Translations under genes and position numbers: made by a program | The notes under the pieces: generated by a model | What the model was told of the DNA's origin: nothing | Databases searched by the model: none | What the model saw: only the letters and a program-made list of their open reading frames with translations | DNA from: Streptomyces sp. ADI95-17 | GTDB taxonomy: Bacteria; Actinomycetota; Actinomycetes; Streptomycetales; Streptomycetaceae | Direction: 5' to 3' | Length of the DNA stretch: 64,000 bases | NCBI RefSeq assembly: GCF_003846175.1 | Contig: NZ_ML123052.1 | Location: 244,315-308,314 of the forward strand | Part shown: in pieces, positions 16,586 through 24,370 of the stretch | Numbering within the stretch: position 1 is the stretch's first letter | Layout of the letters: the number at the start of each line of letters is the position of its first letter

Positions 16586-17896
16586 TTGAGCAGCACGATC
16601 TGGTCGGTGGACGAGCACCTGGACGACATTCTCGGCGCGGTGCGACCGCTCGAACCCATCGAGCTGCAACTGCACGACGCCCAGGGCTGCGTCCTGGTCG
16701 AGGACGTCATGGTGGAGATCGCCCTGCCGCCCTTCGACAACAGCTCGATGGACGGGTACGCGGTCCGGGTCGCCGATGTCGAGGGCGCAGACGAGGAGTT
16801 CCCCGTGGTGCTCACCGTCGTCGGTGACATCGCGGCGGGCAGCGACGGACTGGCCGGCGACCGGAGCCTCGGCCCCGGCGAGGCCGCCCGGATCATGACC
16901 GGTGCCCCGCTGCCGGCCGGTGCCGAGGCCGTGGTCCCGGTCGAGTGGACCGACGGCGGTACGGGCGGCGGCCCCGCCGACACCATGCGCTCCCTGCGGG
17001 AGGCTCCGGAAGGGGCGGGCGGCGAGGTCCGGGTGCACCGGCCGGTCGAGGCACGCGCCCATGTCCGGGCCCGCGGCAGCGACGTGAAGCCGGGTGATCT
17101 GGCGCTGAGCGCCGGATCGGTGATCGGCCCGCCGCAGATCGGCCTGCTCGCCGCGATCGGCCGCTCGACGGTGAAGGTGCGGCCCCGGCCGCGCGTCGTC
17201 GTCATCTCCACCGGCAGCGAGCTGGTCCAGCCCGGCGAGGAGCTGACCGGCGGCCGGATCTACGACTCGAACAGCTTCGCTCTCACGGCCGCGGCCAAGG
17301 ACGCCGGAGCGATCGCCTACCGGGTCGGCGCCGTCACCGACGACGCCGACACGCTCCGCGCCACCATCGAGGACCAGCTGATCCGGGCCGACATCGTGGT
17401 CACCACCGGCGGCGTCAGCGTCGGCGCGTACGACGTCGTCAAGGAGGCCCTGTCCTCGGTGGGCGACGAGGACGAGCCGGGCAGCGGCATCGACTTCCGC
17501 AAGCTCGCCATGCAGCCGGGCAAGCCGCAGGGCTTCGGTTCGATCGGCCCCGACCACACCCCGCTGCTGGCGCTGCCGGGCAACCCCGTCTCGTCGTACA
17601 TCTCCTTCGAGCTGTTCGTACGGCCCGCGATCCGGGCCCTGATGGGCCTCAAAGAAGTGAACCGCCCCACCGTCCGGGCCACGCTCGAAGCCGACAAGGC
17701 ACTCTCCTCGCCGTCCGGCAGGCGCCAGTTCCTGCGCGGTACGTACGACGCGGAGGCCGGCACGGTCACCCCCGTCGGCGGTTCCGGATCGCATCTGATC
17801 GCCGCCCTCGCCCACTCGGACGCGCTCATCGTGCTGCCCGAGGACGTCACCTCCGCCGAGCCCGGCACGGACACCGAGGTGATCCTGCTCCGCTGA
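16586..17896 (+). CDS. moeA: MoeA/Glp-type molybdopterin molybdenumtransferase
   Basis: A 436-residue protein starting at TTG 16586, with AGGAG about ten bases upstream. The family order is clear: MoeA-N (FDNSSMDGYAVRVADV; GEAARIMTGAPLPAGAEAVVPVE), central domain (VVVISTGSELVQPGEELTGGRIYDSN; VTTGGVSVGAYDVV), and MoeA-C (LALPGNPVSSYISFELFVRPAI). It inserts molybdate into adenylated molybdopterin. In Corynebacteriales the paralogue Glp, encoded with galU, rimJ and glpR, binds FtsZ and its membrane receptor; the same neighbours here (galU, RimJ-like, SepX) make a divisome role plausible. Sequence reading alone cannot separate MoeA from Glp. Confidence 0.92.
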   Translation: MSSTIWSVDEHLDDILGAVRPLEPIELQLHDAQGCVLVEDVMVEIALPPFDNSSMDGYAVRVADVEGADEEFPVVLTVVGDIAAGSDGLAGDRSLGPGEAARIMTGAPLPAGAEAVVPVEWTDGGTGGGPADTMRSLREAPEGAGGEVRVHRPVEARAHVRARGSDVKPGDLALSAGSVIGPPQIGLLAAIGRSTVKVRPRPRVVVISTGSELVQPGEELTGGRIYDSNSFALTAAAKDAGAIAYRVGAVTDDADTLRATIEDQLIRADIVVTTGGVSVGAYDVVKEALSSVGDEDEPGSGIDFRKLAMQPGKPQGFGSIGPDHTPLLALPGNPVSSYISFELFVRPAIRALMGLKEVNRPTVRATLEADKALSSPSGRRQFLRGTYDAEAGTVTPVGGSGSHLIAALAHSDALIVLPEDVTSAEPGTDTEVILLR

Positions 17897-17936
17897 TCCC
17901 GGGGCGGTGGCGGTACGGTGTCTGGCGCTGTGCCTT

Positions 17937-18008
17937 CCCGGGGACACCCCCGGGCCCCCGGCCCGCACCCCGGTGCGGGCGCAGGGCCTGTCCGGCGGAC
18001 AGGCCCTG
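17937..18008 (+). promoter_or_regulatory. three consecutive hairpins between moeA and moaC
   Basis: Three inverted repeats follow one another: 17937-17943 with 17948-17954 (7 bp), 17961-17969 with 17972-17980 (9 bp), and 17982-17993 with 17997-18008 (12 bp, 3-base loop). All arms are perfect. They end 36 bases before the moaC TTG. They may terminate the moeA transcript, attenuate moaC, or protect mRNA ends. The sequence does not look like the known Moco riboswitch. Confidence 0.7.
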
Positions 18009-18044
18009 GCGGGCAACCGGCGCCCTACCGCGAGGCGGAGTTAG

Positions 18045-18581
18045 TTGAGTACGCAGAACAGGCTGACGCACATCGACGAGGCGGGCGCGGCCCGCATGGT
18101 CGACGTCTCGGAGAAGGACGTCACCGCGCGGGTGGCCCGCGCGAGCGGCCGGGTCCTCGTCTCGCCGCGCGTCGTCGAGCTGCTGCGCGGCGAGGGTGTC
18201 CCCAAGGGCGACGCCCTCGCGACCGCCCGGATCGCCGGGATCATGGGCGCCAAGCGCACCCCCGACCTGATCCCGCTCTGCCACCCGCTGGCGGTCTCCG
18301 GCGTCACGGTCGACCTGGGCGTCGCCGACGACGCGGTGGAGATCACGGCCACCGTGAAGACCACGGACCGCACCGGCGTCGAGATGGAGGCCCTGACCGC
18401 CGTCTCCGTCGCCGCGCTCACCGTGATCGACATGATCAAGGCGGTCGACAAGTCGGCGGTCATCACGGACGTACGGGTCGAGTCGAAGTCCGGCGGCAAG
18501 TCCGGCGACTACCGGCGCACCGAGGACCTCCGGCGCACCGAGGGACTCCCGCGTACCGAGGCGGACGGAGCGGGCGCGTGA
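18045..18581 (+). CDS. moaC: cyclic pyranopterin monophosphate synthase
   Basis: A 178-residue MoaC with a TTG start. The motifs are LTHIDEAGAARMVDVSEKDVTARVA, GIMGAKRTPDLIPLCHPLAVSGV, and DRTGVEMEALTAVSVAALTVIDMIKAVDK, which carry the conserved His, Glu and Lys of the active site. It turns the MoaA product into cyclic pyranopterin monophosphate. The C-terminus is extended by a degenerate repeat (YRRTEDLRRTEGLPRTE) encoded by three 18-bp units at about 18510-18563, beyond the family's core. It overlaps moaB by GTGA. Confidence 0.96.
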   Translation: MSTQNRLTHIDEAGAARMVDVSEKDVTARVARASGRVLVSPRVVELLRGEGVPKGDALATARIAGIMGAKRTPDLIPLCHPLAVSGVTVDLGVADDAVEITATVKTTDRTGVEMEALTAVSVAALTVIDMIKAVDKSAVITDVRVESKSGGKSGDYRRTEDLRRTEGLPRTEADGAGA

Positions 18582-19144
18582 CGGCGCCCGGGACGGGGCA
18601 GCCGGGCGATGCCCGGCCGTCCGGGGCCCCGCTCGGCGGCGCGTTGACCGCCCCCTACGCCGCCCTCGTCGTCACCGCCTCCAACCGCGCCTCGGCCGGC
18701 GTCTACGCCGACAAGGGCGGCCCCCTGATCTCCGAGGCGCTCACGCAGCTCGGCTTCGCCGTCGACGGACCGCAGGTCGTGCCCGACGGCGACCCGGTCG
18801 AACAGGCCCTGCGGGCAGGAGTGGCCGCCGGGTACGACGTCATCGTCACGACCGGCGGCACGGGCATCTCGCCCACCGACCGCACCCCCGAGGCCACCCG
18901 CCGCGTCCTGGACCACGAGATCCCCGGCATCCCCGAGGCGATCCGTGCCGAGGGCCGCGAGAAGGTCCCCACCGCCGCGCTCTCCAGGGGCCTGGCGGGC
19001 GTCGCGGGCGGCACCCTCATCGTGAACCTGCCGGGCTCCACCGGCGGGGTGCGCGACGGACTCGCCGTCCTCACACGTCTTTTGGTGCACGCCGTCGACC
19101 AGTTGCGCGGCGGCGATCACCCCCGACCGGGGAGCCCGAGCTGA
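18578..19144 (+). CDS. moaB: molybdopterin adenylyltransferase (MoaB/Mog family)
   Basis: A 188-residue protein starting with GTG that overlaps the moaC stop. After a Gly/Pro-rich leader of about 27 residues comes the MoaB/Mog fold: ALVVTASNRASAGVYADKGGPLI, then DVIVTTGGTGISPTDRTPEAT with the TTGGTG loop, and VNLPGSTGGVRDGL. It adenylates molybdopterin before MoeA acts. With moaC and moeA it gives three Moco steps in one stretch; moaA, moaD and moaE are not in the window. Confidence 0.93.
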   Translation: MTAPGTGQPGDARPSGAPLGGALTAPYAALVVTASNRASAGVYADKGGPLISEALTQLGFAVDGPQVVPDGDPVEQALRAGVAAGYDVIVTTGGTGISPTDRTPEATRRVLDHEIPGIPEAIRAEGREKVPTAALSRGLAGVAGGTLIVNLPGSTGGVRDGLAVLTRLLVHAVDQLRGGDHPRPGSPS

Positions 19145-19773
19145 ACGTCTCGACCTGGCCGGCGGTCCTCAGCGACGGCGCGATCGTGCTCCGCCCGATC
19201 AAACTGCGCGACCAGCGCATGTGGCGCGAGGTCAACCGGCGCAACCGCGACTGGCTGCGCCCCTGGGAGGCGACGGTGCCGCCGCCCGCCCCGGGCGGAC
19301 CGGTGGCCCAGCGCCCCACGTACCGTCAGATGATCCGCCACCTGCGCGCCGAGGCCAACGCGGGCCGGATGCTGCCGTTCGCCATCGAGTACGAGGGGCG
19401 GCTGGTCGGTCAGCTGACGGTCGCCGGGATCACCTGGGGCTCGATGTGCTCGGGCCATGTCGGCTACTGGGTCGACCAGGAGGTGGCCGGCCGGGGCGTG
19501 ATGCCGACCGCGGTCGCCCTCGCCGTCGACCACTGCTTCCGCTCGGTCGGACTGCACCGGATCGAGGTGTGCATTCGGCCGGAGAACGGGCCCAGCAGAA
19601 GAGTCGTGGAGAAACTGGGATTCCGCGAGGAGGGCTTGCGCCCGCGCTATCTCCACATCGACGGTGCCTGGCGCGATCACCTCATCTACGCGCTCACCGC
19701 GGAGGAAGTGCCCGACGGGATGTTGCGGCGCTGGCACCGGACGCGACCTGGAACGCCACGGGAAATAAAATAA
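19141..19773 (+). CDS. RimJ/RimL-like GNAT acetyltransferase
   Basis: About 210 residues if started at CTG 19141 (GGGGAG six bases before, overlapping the moaB stop as CTGA). The GTG at 19186 would cut away the first beta strand (AVLSDGAIVLRPIKLRD), so the longer form is preferred. Family signs are HVGYWVDQEVAGRGVMPTAVALAVDHCF (acetyl-CoA loop) and HRIEVCIRPENGPSRRVVEKLGF. In mycobacteria and corynebacteria the gene called rimJ holds this same place after glp/moeA. The target of acetylation is unknown. Confidence 0.88.
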   Translation: MNVSTWPAVLSDGAIVLRPIKLRDQRMWREVNRRNRDWLRPWEATVPPPAPGGPVAQRPTYRQMIRHLRAEANAGRMLPFAIEYEGRLVGQLTVAGITWGSMCSGHVGYWVDQEVAGRGVMPTAVALAVDHCFRSVGLHRIEVCIRPENGPSRRVVEKLGFREEGLRPRYLHIDGAWRDHLIYALTAEEVPDGMLRRWHRTRPGTPREIK

Positions 19774-19931
19774 GTGTTCGATATTGATCGGTGGTTGGTC
19801 GATGACGAACGCACAAACACCCACGGTTGATCCGAACAATCGCAAAAAAAGTCCGTGATATCAGCCGGATCGTGCGACACACCGGGCCAATTGGCGGATG
19901 CCCCCGCGCAAACCCCTCTACGGTGTGAGAC

Positions 19932-21050
19932 GTGAGCAGCAGCGGCCTCATCTACGCAGTCATCGTCGGGGCCTGGGCCGCCTACTTGGTGCCGATGTGG
20001 CTCCGCAGGCAGGATGAGCTCAACGAAGCCCGTCCGACGGAACGCTTCAGCACCGCCATCCGGCTGCTGTCCGGACGGGCGGCGATGGAGCGCCGGTACG
20101 CCAAGGAATTGCGGGAGCGCACCGCCGAGGAGGCGGAGCCCGACGCCGACCCGGACGTCGCCACGGACCGAATGGTCTCCGTGGACGTCCGGGCCTTCGC
20201 CGCGCCCGACGCACAGACCGAAGCCCGGGTGCACGACCCGGCGCGCGCCGCCGAGGAGCGCCCCGAACCGGCACCGGCCCCTGCCCGGCGAGCCCGTCCG
20301 CGCCCCGGCGCGACGGACGCCGAGCGCGTCCGGCGCGCCCAGCGCCTCCAGGTCCTCGCGCGCCGCCGGCGCACCACCGTGATCCTCTTCCTGGCCTTCA
20401 CCCTCGGCGCGGTCGTCGCGGCGGTCGGCGGCCTGCACTTCCTCTGGGCACCCGCGGTTCCGGCCGTGCTGCTGAGCACGTACATCGTGCATCTGCGGGC
20501 CCAGGAGCGGCGCCGGTTCGCCTTCACCATGGACCGTCGCCGGGCCGAGGTGGCGGCGCAGCACCTGCGCGAGAACCGTCCCCGCAGGCACCAGCCGGAC
20601 GCGGCGGCCCCCGCCGAGCCCGACGAGGAGCCCGAAGCGCGCCGCCCCGAGCCGGAGCCCGCGCCCGTGGTCTCCCCGCAGGAGGCCGGCCGCCGCGCCC
20701 TGGTCGAGCAGACGGACCACGCGGAATGGGTCGACCAGCAGCGCGAACGCGGCCGGACCCAGGGCGACAGCTGGGAGCCGGTCCCGGTCCCGCTGCCGAC
20801 CTACGTCACGGCCCCGGTCGCCCCGCGCGCCACCGGTGGCGTCGAGGTCGGCAACCCGGAGACCTGGAGCGCGGCCCGCTCCAGCGCCGCCGAGCCCACC
20901 CAGACGGGCACCTCGCACCCCGCGGCGCCCCCGGTCGACCCGGCGCCGCGCCAGCGCACCAGTCATTCCCGCCGGACCCGCGACCGGGGCCGGACCCCGC
21001 TCTTCGACCAGTACGAGGACGGGGACCGTCCCCGGGCCGCCAACGAGTGA
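19932..21050 (+). CDS. sepX: SepX/GlpR-like membrane division protein
   Basis: A 372-residue protein. TM1 lies at residues 5-23 (GLIYAVIVGAWAAYLVPMWL), followed by LRRQDELNEARPTERFSTAIRLLSGR, a highly charged Pro/Glu/Arg linker, a pair of helices at about 148-167 and 169-188, and a long disordered C-terminal tail. This layout and the position after galU-moeA-RimJ match GlpR (receptor of Glp in Corynebacterium), reported to be the counterpart of SepX, needed for septation in Streptomyces. A TACGGT box seven bases before the GTG suggests a leaderless transcript. The name rests on layout and synteny. Confidence 0.8.
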   Translation: MSSSGLIYAVIVGAWAAYLVPMWLRRQDELNEARPTERFSTAIRLLSGRAAMERRYAKELRERTAEEAEPDADPDVATDRMVSVDVRAFAAPDAQTEARVHDPARAAEERPEPAPAPARRARPRPGATDAERVRRAQRLQVLARRRRTTVILFLAFTLGAVVAAVGGLHFLWAPAVPAVLLSTYIVHLRAQERRRFAFTMDRRRAEVAAQHLRENRPRRHQPDAAAPAEPDEEPEARRPEPEPAPVVSPQEAGRRALVEQTDHAEWVDQQRERGRTQGDSWEPVPVPLPTYVTAPVAPRATGGVEVGNPETWSAARSSAAEPTQTGTSHPAAPPVDPAPRQRTSHSRRTRDRGRTPLFDQYEDGDRPRAANE

Positions 21051-21147
21051 GCCCGCTCCGGACCCCCTGCACCGCCGCCACGGCTGACCAGCACGGACCG
21101 GATTTCCGAGCACCCCGTCCGGGGTGCTAGAGTTTCACTCGTTGCAA

Positions 21148-21221
21148 GGGCCTGTGGCGCAGTCTGGTAGCGCACCTCGTTCGCATCGAGGGGGTCTGGG
21201 GTTCAAATCCCCACAGGTCCA
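21148..21221 (+). tRNA. tRNA-Ala (anticodon CGC)
   Basis: The acceptor stem GGGCCTG (21148-21154) pairs with CAGGTCC (21214-21220) and includes the G3-U70 wobble that is the identity mark of alanine tRNA. The anticodon loop TTCGCAT gives CGC, reading GCG. The T arm GGGGTTCAAATCCCC is perfect. The 3' CCA is not encoded (the next bases are CCG). Confidence 0.96.
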
Positions 21222-21232
21222 CCGCACACACG

Positions 21233-21266
21233 AGATCCCGTCCGATCGAAAGTTCGGGCGGGATCT
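21233..21266 (+). terminator. hairpin terminator after tRNA-Ala
   Basis: Arms 21233-21245 and 21254-21266 pair over 13 bp with one T-G pair and an 8-base loop, eleven bases after the tRNA end. A short T-containing stretch follows. It would also serve the opposing small membrane protein gene. Confidence 0.8.
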
Positions 21267-21317
21267 TCGTCGTTCCGCAGGTCGGTCCCGCATCGTGGCG
21301 CAGTGGCCCACGGACCG

Positions 21318-21590
21318 TCAGTTGCGGTGGGCGGCCCGCAGCCAGGCGATGTCGATCACCGCGATCGCGCCCCAGATCCAGCAGACGGTGGCAACGCCGC
21401 CCGGTGCGAGTGCCGTTGCGAGGGTGCCGAGGGCGAGCGTGCCCAGGACGACCCGGGCGGTGCGTCCTGCGGTCAGGGCCGTGCGAAGCGGGCCCCGTTC
21501 CGTCAGGCGGTCGGACAGGTAGGCGTCGAAGGCCTCCGCCACCTGGTCGTCGATCTCGTCCCGAGTGCGGGCGTCCAGTGATTCCGGCAT
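21318..21590 (-). CDS. small membrane protein divergent from an ArsR-like regulator
   Basis: A 90-residue protein starting at ATG 21590 with GGGGGA just upstream. A charged N-terminal half (ESLDARTRDEIDDQVAEAFDAYLSDRL) is followed by two hydrophobic segments (VVLGTLALGTLATALAPGG; VATVCWIWGAIAVIDIAWL). I know no named family. It shares the 110-bp region holding the TGCAGAG palindromes with the regulator, so it is probably its target. Confidence 0.75.
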   Translation of the reverse strand: MPESLDARTRDEIDDQVAEAFDAYLSDRLTERGPLRTALTAGRTARVVLGTLALGTLATALAPGGVATVCWIWGAIAVIDIAWLRAAHRN

Positions 21591-21645
21591 GGGTATCCCC
21601 CCGAATCCCGGCGCCGGGTGGCGCCTCCCTGGCCAACGTAACCAT

Positions 21646-21697
21646 TGCAGAGAGGTTCTGCAAACAGTCTCTGCAATGATTGCAGAGAACCTCTGCA
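21646..21697. promoter_or_regulatory. cluster of TGCAGAG palindromes (probable operator)
   Basis: Three overlapping inverted repeats are seen: TGCAGAGAGGTTCTGCA at 21646-21662 (one mismatch), TCTCTGCAA-TGA-TTGCAGAGA at 21668-21688 (perfect 9-bp arms) and TGCAGAG-AAC-CTCTGCA at 21681-21697 (perfect 7-bp arms). They end three bases before the ATG at 21700, so binding would block both divergent genes. Confidence 0.8.
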
Positions 21698-21711
21698 CTA
21701 TGCTGGCGGGC

Positions 21712-22311
21712 ATGGTCGAGCGTCCCGAGACGAGAGTGCTCACCGGCCAGGACCTCAAGGCCTTCTACAAGGCGCTGTCCAACCCGGTGCGCCGCGACAT
21801 CCTGAGCTATCTCGGCGAACACGGCGAGGCGAACTCCACCGGCGTCGCCAAGGCTCTCGGCGAGTCCACCGGCACCACCAGCTATCACCTGCGCAAGCTC
21901 GCCGACCTCAAGCTGATCGCGGAGATCGAGGAGCGTTCGACCGGGCGGGAGCGCTGGTGGAAGTCGCTCATGACGAACATCTTCACGCCGCCCGGCCTGG
22001 AGATGACCGAGGACGAGCGCGAGGCCGCAGTGAAGCTCGGCACGCTCAGGATGACCCATGACCTGAACCTGGTCGTGAAGGCGTACGCCGGTTACGACGC
22101 CTCGGCGGGGTGGAACCAGATCTACCGCGCCGGGCTGCGGATGACACGGGAGCAGGTCACCGCGTTCGCCGAGGAGTACCAGGCGCTGCTGCACAAGTAC
22201 ACGAGCGCGCCCGGCGAGCACCTGCCGGACTCGCGCCAGATGGCCGTGCGCCTGGTCATGCTGCCCGACGACGGCGGCAGGCCCGCGCCGCCGCCGGACG
22301 AGGAGCGGTGA
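21712..22311 (+). CDS. ArsR-like winged-helix transcriptional regulator
   Basis: A 199-residue protein if started at ATG 21712; an ATG at 21700 would add four residues and lies right against the operator. The N-terminal winged helix is clear: FYKALSNPVRRDILSYLGEHGEANSTGVAKALGESTGTTSYHLRKLADLKLI, then the wing ERSTGRERWWKS. The C-terminal half (about residues 75-190) is helical and probably binds a ligand or dimerises. It should repress itself and the divergent small membrane protein through the TGCAGAG sites. Confidence 0.88.
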   Translation: MVERPETRVLTGQDLKAFYKALSNPVRRDILSYLGEHGEANSTGVAKALGESTGTTSYHLRKLADLKLIAEIEERSTGRERWWKSLMTNIFTPPGLEMTEDEREAAVKLGTLRMTHDLNLVVKAYAGYDASAGWNQIYRAGLRMTREQVTAFAEEYQALLHKYTSAPGEHLPDSRQMAVRLVMLPDDGGRPAPPPDEER

Positions 22312-22335
22312 CGGCGGGGCCGGCCACGCCCGGGA

Positions 22336-23322
22336 TCAGTGGGCGTTGTCCAGGCGCGCCCGCTGGTCGTCCGTCAGGTCCAGGTCGACCGCCGCGAGGT
22401 TCTCCTTCAGCTGGGTCACCGACGAAGCTCCGGCCAGCGGGATCACCGGCAGCCGGCCGCCGATCTGCCAGGCCAGGACGACCTGGTTGATGCCGGCCCC
22501 GGTCTCGGCGGCGATCTCGCGCAGGACCGCGAGCCGTGCGGGGGTGCCGGGGTGGTCGTAGTCCTGGGGGAGGGGCTTGTCGGTGCGGGTGTACGCGCCG
22601 GCGAGCAGCGGTGAGTAGGCGACCAGGGTCAGTGCGGGCTCGGCGCGCAGGTAGCTGAGCATCTCGGGGCCGGCGTGGCCGAGGCTGCCGTCCTCGAAGA
22701 GCGGGCTGGGGACGTCGAACCGGGGGCGCAGATGGCTGTGCTGGTACTGCAGCACCTCGTAGCCGGGCAGTCCGGCGGCGGCCGCGAGCGCGCGGGCCCG
22801 CTCCACCCGCCAGACGGCGTGGTTGCTGGCGCCCAGCAGTCCGACCGCGCCCTCCGCCACCAGCTCCCCGAACGCCTCGACGGTCTCGCCGAGGGGGACG
22901 GTCCGGTCCTCGATGTGTGCGTAGAGCAGGTCCAGCTTGTCCACGCCGAGCCGTTCCCGGCTGCGCTCGGCGGCCTCGCGGACCGCCTTCGCGGACAGGC
23001 CCTCCGGGTTGTCGACGAACCCGGTGCCGGGTGCGAGGGGTTCGGCGCCCAGCTTGGTGGCGATGACTATCTCGTCGCCGACACCGCGGCTGCGCCGCCA
23101 CTTCCCGAGCAGCCGCTCGCTCTGGCCGCCGAGGCCGCCCTCGACCCAGTACGCGTAGTTGTCGGAGGTGTCGATGAAGGTGCCGCCGGCCTCGACGAAG
23201 TGGTCCAGGATCGCGAACGACGTCTTCTCGTCGGTGACCGACCCGAAGAGCATCGCGCCGAGCGCGAGGACGCTCACCTCGCGGCGGGTGGCGGGATCGG
23301 TTCCGATGGTGCGGTACTTCAT
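22336..23322 (-). CDS. aldo/keto reductase
   Basis: A 328-residue TIM-barrel reductase starting at ATG 23322 behind GGAGGGG. The catalytic set is visible: Asp and Tyr in GTFIDTSDNYAYW, Lys in IVIATKLGAE, and His in DLLYAHIEDRTVP. NADPH-binding residues follow near VIPLAGASSVTQLKENLAAVDL. The substrate is unknown. A perfect 16-bp palindrome (23382-23397) sits 60 bp upstream. Neighbours are unrelated, so it is probably monocistronic. Confidence 0.93.
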   Translation of the reverse strand: MKYRTIGTDPATRREVSVLALGAMLFGSVTDEKTSFAILDHFVEAGGTFIDTSDNYAYWVEGGLGGQSERLLGKWRRSRGVGDEIVIATKLGAEPLAPGTGFVDNPEGLSAKAVREAAERSRERLGVDKLDLLYAHIEDRTVPLGETVEAFGELVAEGAVGLLGASNHAVWRVERARALAAAAGLPGYEVLQYQHSHLRPRFDVPSPLFEDGSLGHAGPEMLSYLRAEPALTLVAYSPLLAGAYTRTDKPLPQDYDHPGTPARLAVLREIAAETGAGINQVVLAWQIGGRLPVIPLAGASSVTQLKENLAAVDLDLTDDQRARLDNAH

Positions 23323-23381
23323 GGCGGTCCCCTCCGGTTCCGGCCGCCGTCGTTCGGTGGCCGTGAGAAGGAGTGTGGATG

Positions 23382-23397
23382 TTGAAGTGCACTTCAA
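23382..23397. promoter_or_regulatory. perfect palindrome TTGAAGTGCACTTCAA
   Basis: A 16-bp perfect palindrome upstream of the aldo/keto reductase. Its shape resembles operators of MerR-family regulators, which sit between -35 and -10. No MerR gene is adjacent; the nearest in the window is at 27003. Confidence 0.7.
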
Positions 23398-23443
23398 GGC
23401 AAGAGGGTTCCGGTCGTGGTCGCGTGGTGGGCGTCGCCTACTC

Positions 23444-23455
23444 TGAACGCGTTCA
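23444..23455. promoter_or_regulatory. palindrome TGAACGCGTTCA upstream of the methyltransferase
   Basis: A perfect 12-bp palindrome that follows a TACTCT -10-like box (23439-23444), 47 bases before the start at 23502. It may be an operator or simply overlap the transcription start. A short direct repeat GAATTCT follows at about 23464-23481. Confidence 0.4.
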
Positions 23456-23501
23456 CCCCTGTTGAATTCTTCCGAATTCTCCGCACCGAGAGGAGCGCCC
23501 A

Positions 23502-24287
23502 GTGACGGTCGACAGGCCCGAGCTCCGGATCGACACCAGCAAGCCCCACCCCGCGCGCGTCTACGACTGGCTCCTGGGCGGCAAGGACAACTATCCGGTC
23601 GATCAGCAGGTGGCGGAGCAGTTGCCCGCAGAGGCGCGGGGCAACGCGGCGCGGAACCGGGCCTTCATGCACCGGGCCTCCGCCTGGCTGGCGCGCAACG
23701 GGGTCGATCAGTTCCTCGACATCGGCACCGGCATCCCCACCGAGCCCAATCTGCACCAGGTGGTCCAGGGCATCACGCCGTCCGCCCGGATCGTCTACGC
23801 GGACAACGACCCGATCGTCCTGCGGCACGCGGAGGCGCTGCTGATCAGCAGGCCGGAGGGGGCCACCGACTACATCCACGCGGATGTGCGGAAGCCGGAG
23901 GCGATCGTCGAACACGCCCGCGGGCTGCTGGACTTCGACCGGCCGGTCGCCCTGTCCCTGATCGCGCTGCTGCACTTCCTGCCGGACGACGAGGACCCGT
24001 ACGCCATCACCCGCACGCTGGTCGACGCGTTGCCGTCGGGCAGCTTCCTGGTGCTCTCGCACGGCACGGCCGACCAGCACCCGGAGCTGAAGGACGAGAC
24101 CGAGGCCACGTACAAGAAGGGGGCGATCCCGCTGCGGATGCGTACCCGGAGCGAGGTGGAGCCCTTCTTCGAGGGGCTGGAGCTTGTCGAACCCGGACTG
24201 GTCTTCGCCACTGAGTGGTACCGCGAGGAGCCCGCGCCCGTGCAGGAGCGCAGCGGCTTCTACGTGGGTGTCGGCCGGGTGCGCTGA
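23502..24287 (+). CDS. S-adenosyl methyltransferase family protein (former DUF574)
   Basis: A 261-residue protein with a GTG start behind AGGAG. PHPARVYDWLLGGKDNYPVDQQ is the signature of this actinomycete-specific family. The SAM fold follows: QFLDIGTGIPTEPNLHQV (motif I), IVYADNDPIVLRHAEAL (motif II), and ALSLIALLHFLPDDEDPY. The substrate of this family is not established, and copies occur many times per Streptomyces genome. It is followed after 83 bp by a serine hydrolase gene on the same strand. Confidence 0.93.
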   Translation: MTVDRPELRIDTSKPHPARVYDWLLGGKDNYPVDQQVAEQLPAEARGNAARNRAFMHRASAWLARNGVDQFLDIGTGIPTEPNLHQVVQGITPSARIVYADNDPIVLRHAEALLISRPEGATDYIHADVRKPEAIVEHARGLLDFDRPVALSLIALLHFLPDDEDPYAITRTLVDALPSGSFLVLSHGTADQHPELKDETEATYKKGAIPLRMRTRSEVEPFFEGLELVEPGLVFATEWYREEPAPVQERSGFYVGVGRVR

Positions 24288-24370
24288 CCCGGGACGACGA
24301 GTTCCGGGCCGATCAGTTCCGGGCGGTGCGGCGGTCCTTCTTTCCGGAGCATGAGCGGGAAGGTGGAGCG

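Noticed and set aside
17937..18044. Moco riboswitch
   Set aside because: The stems are simple stacked hairpins without the conserved multi-stem core of the known Moco RNA motif, as far as can be judged by eye.
21148..21270. Integration (att) site at tRNA-Ala
   Set aside because: No integrase gene and no repeated copy of the tRNA 3' end were seen nearby.
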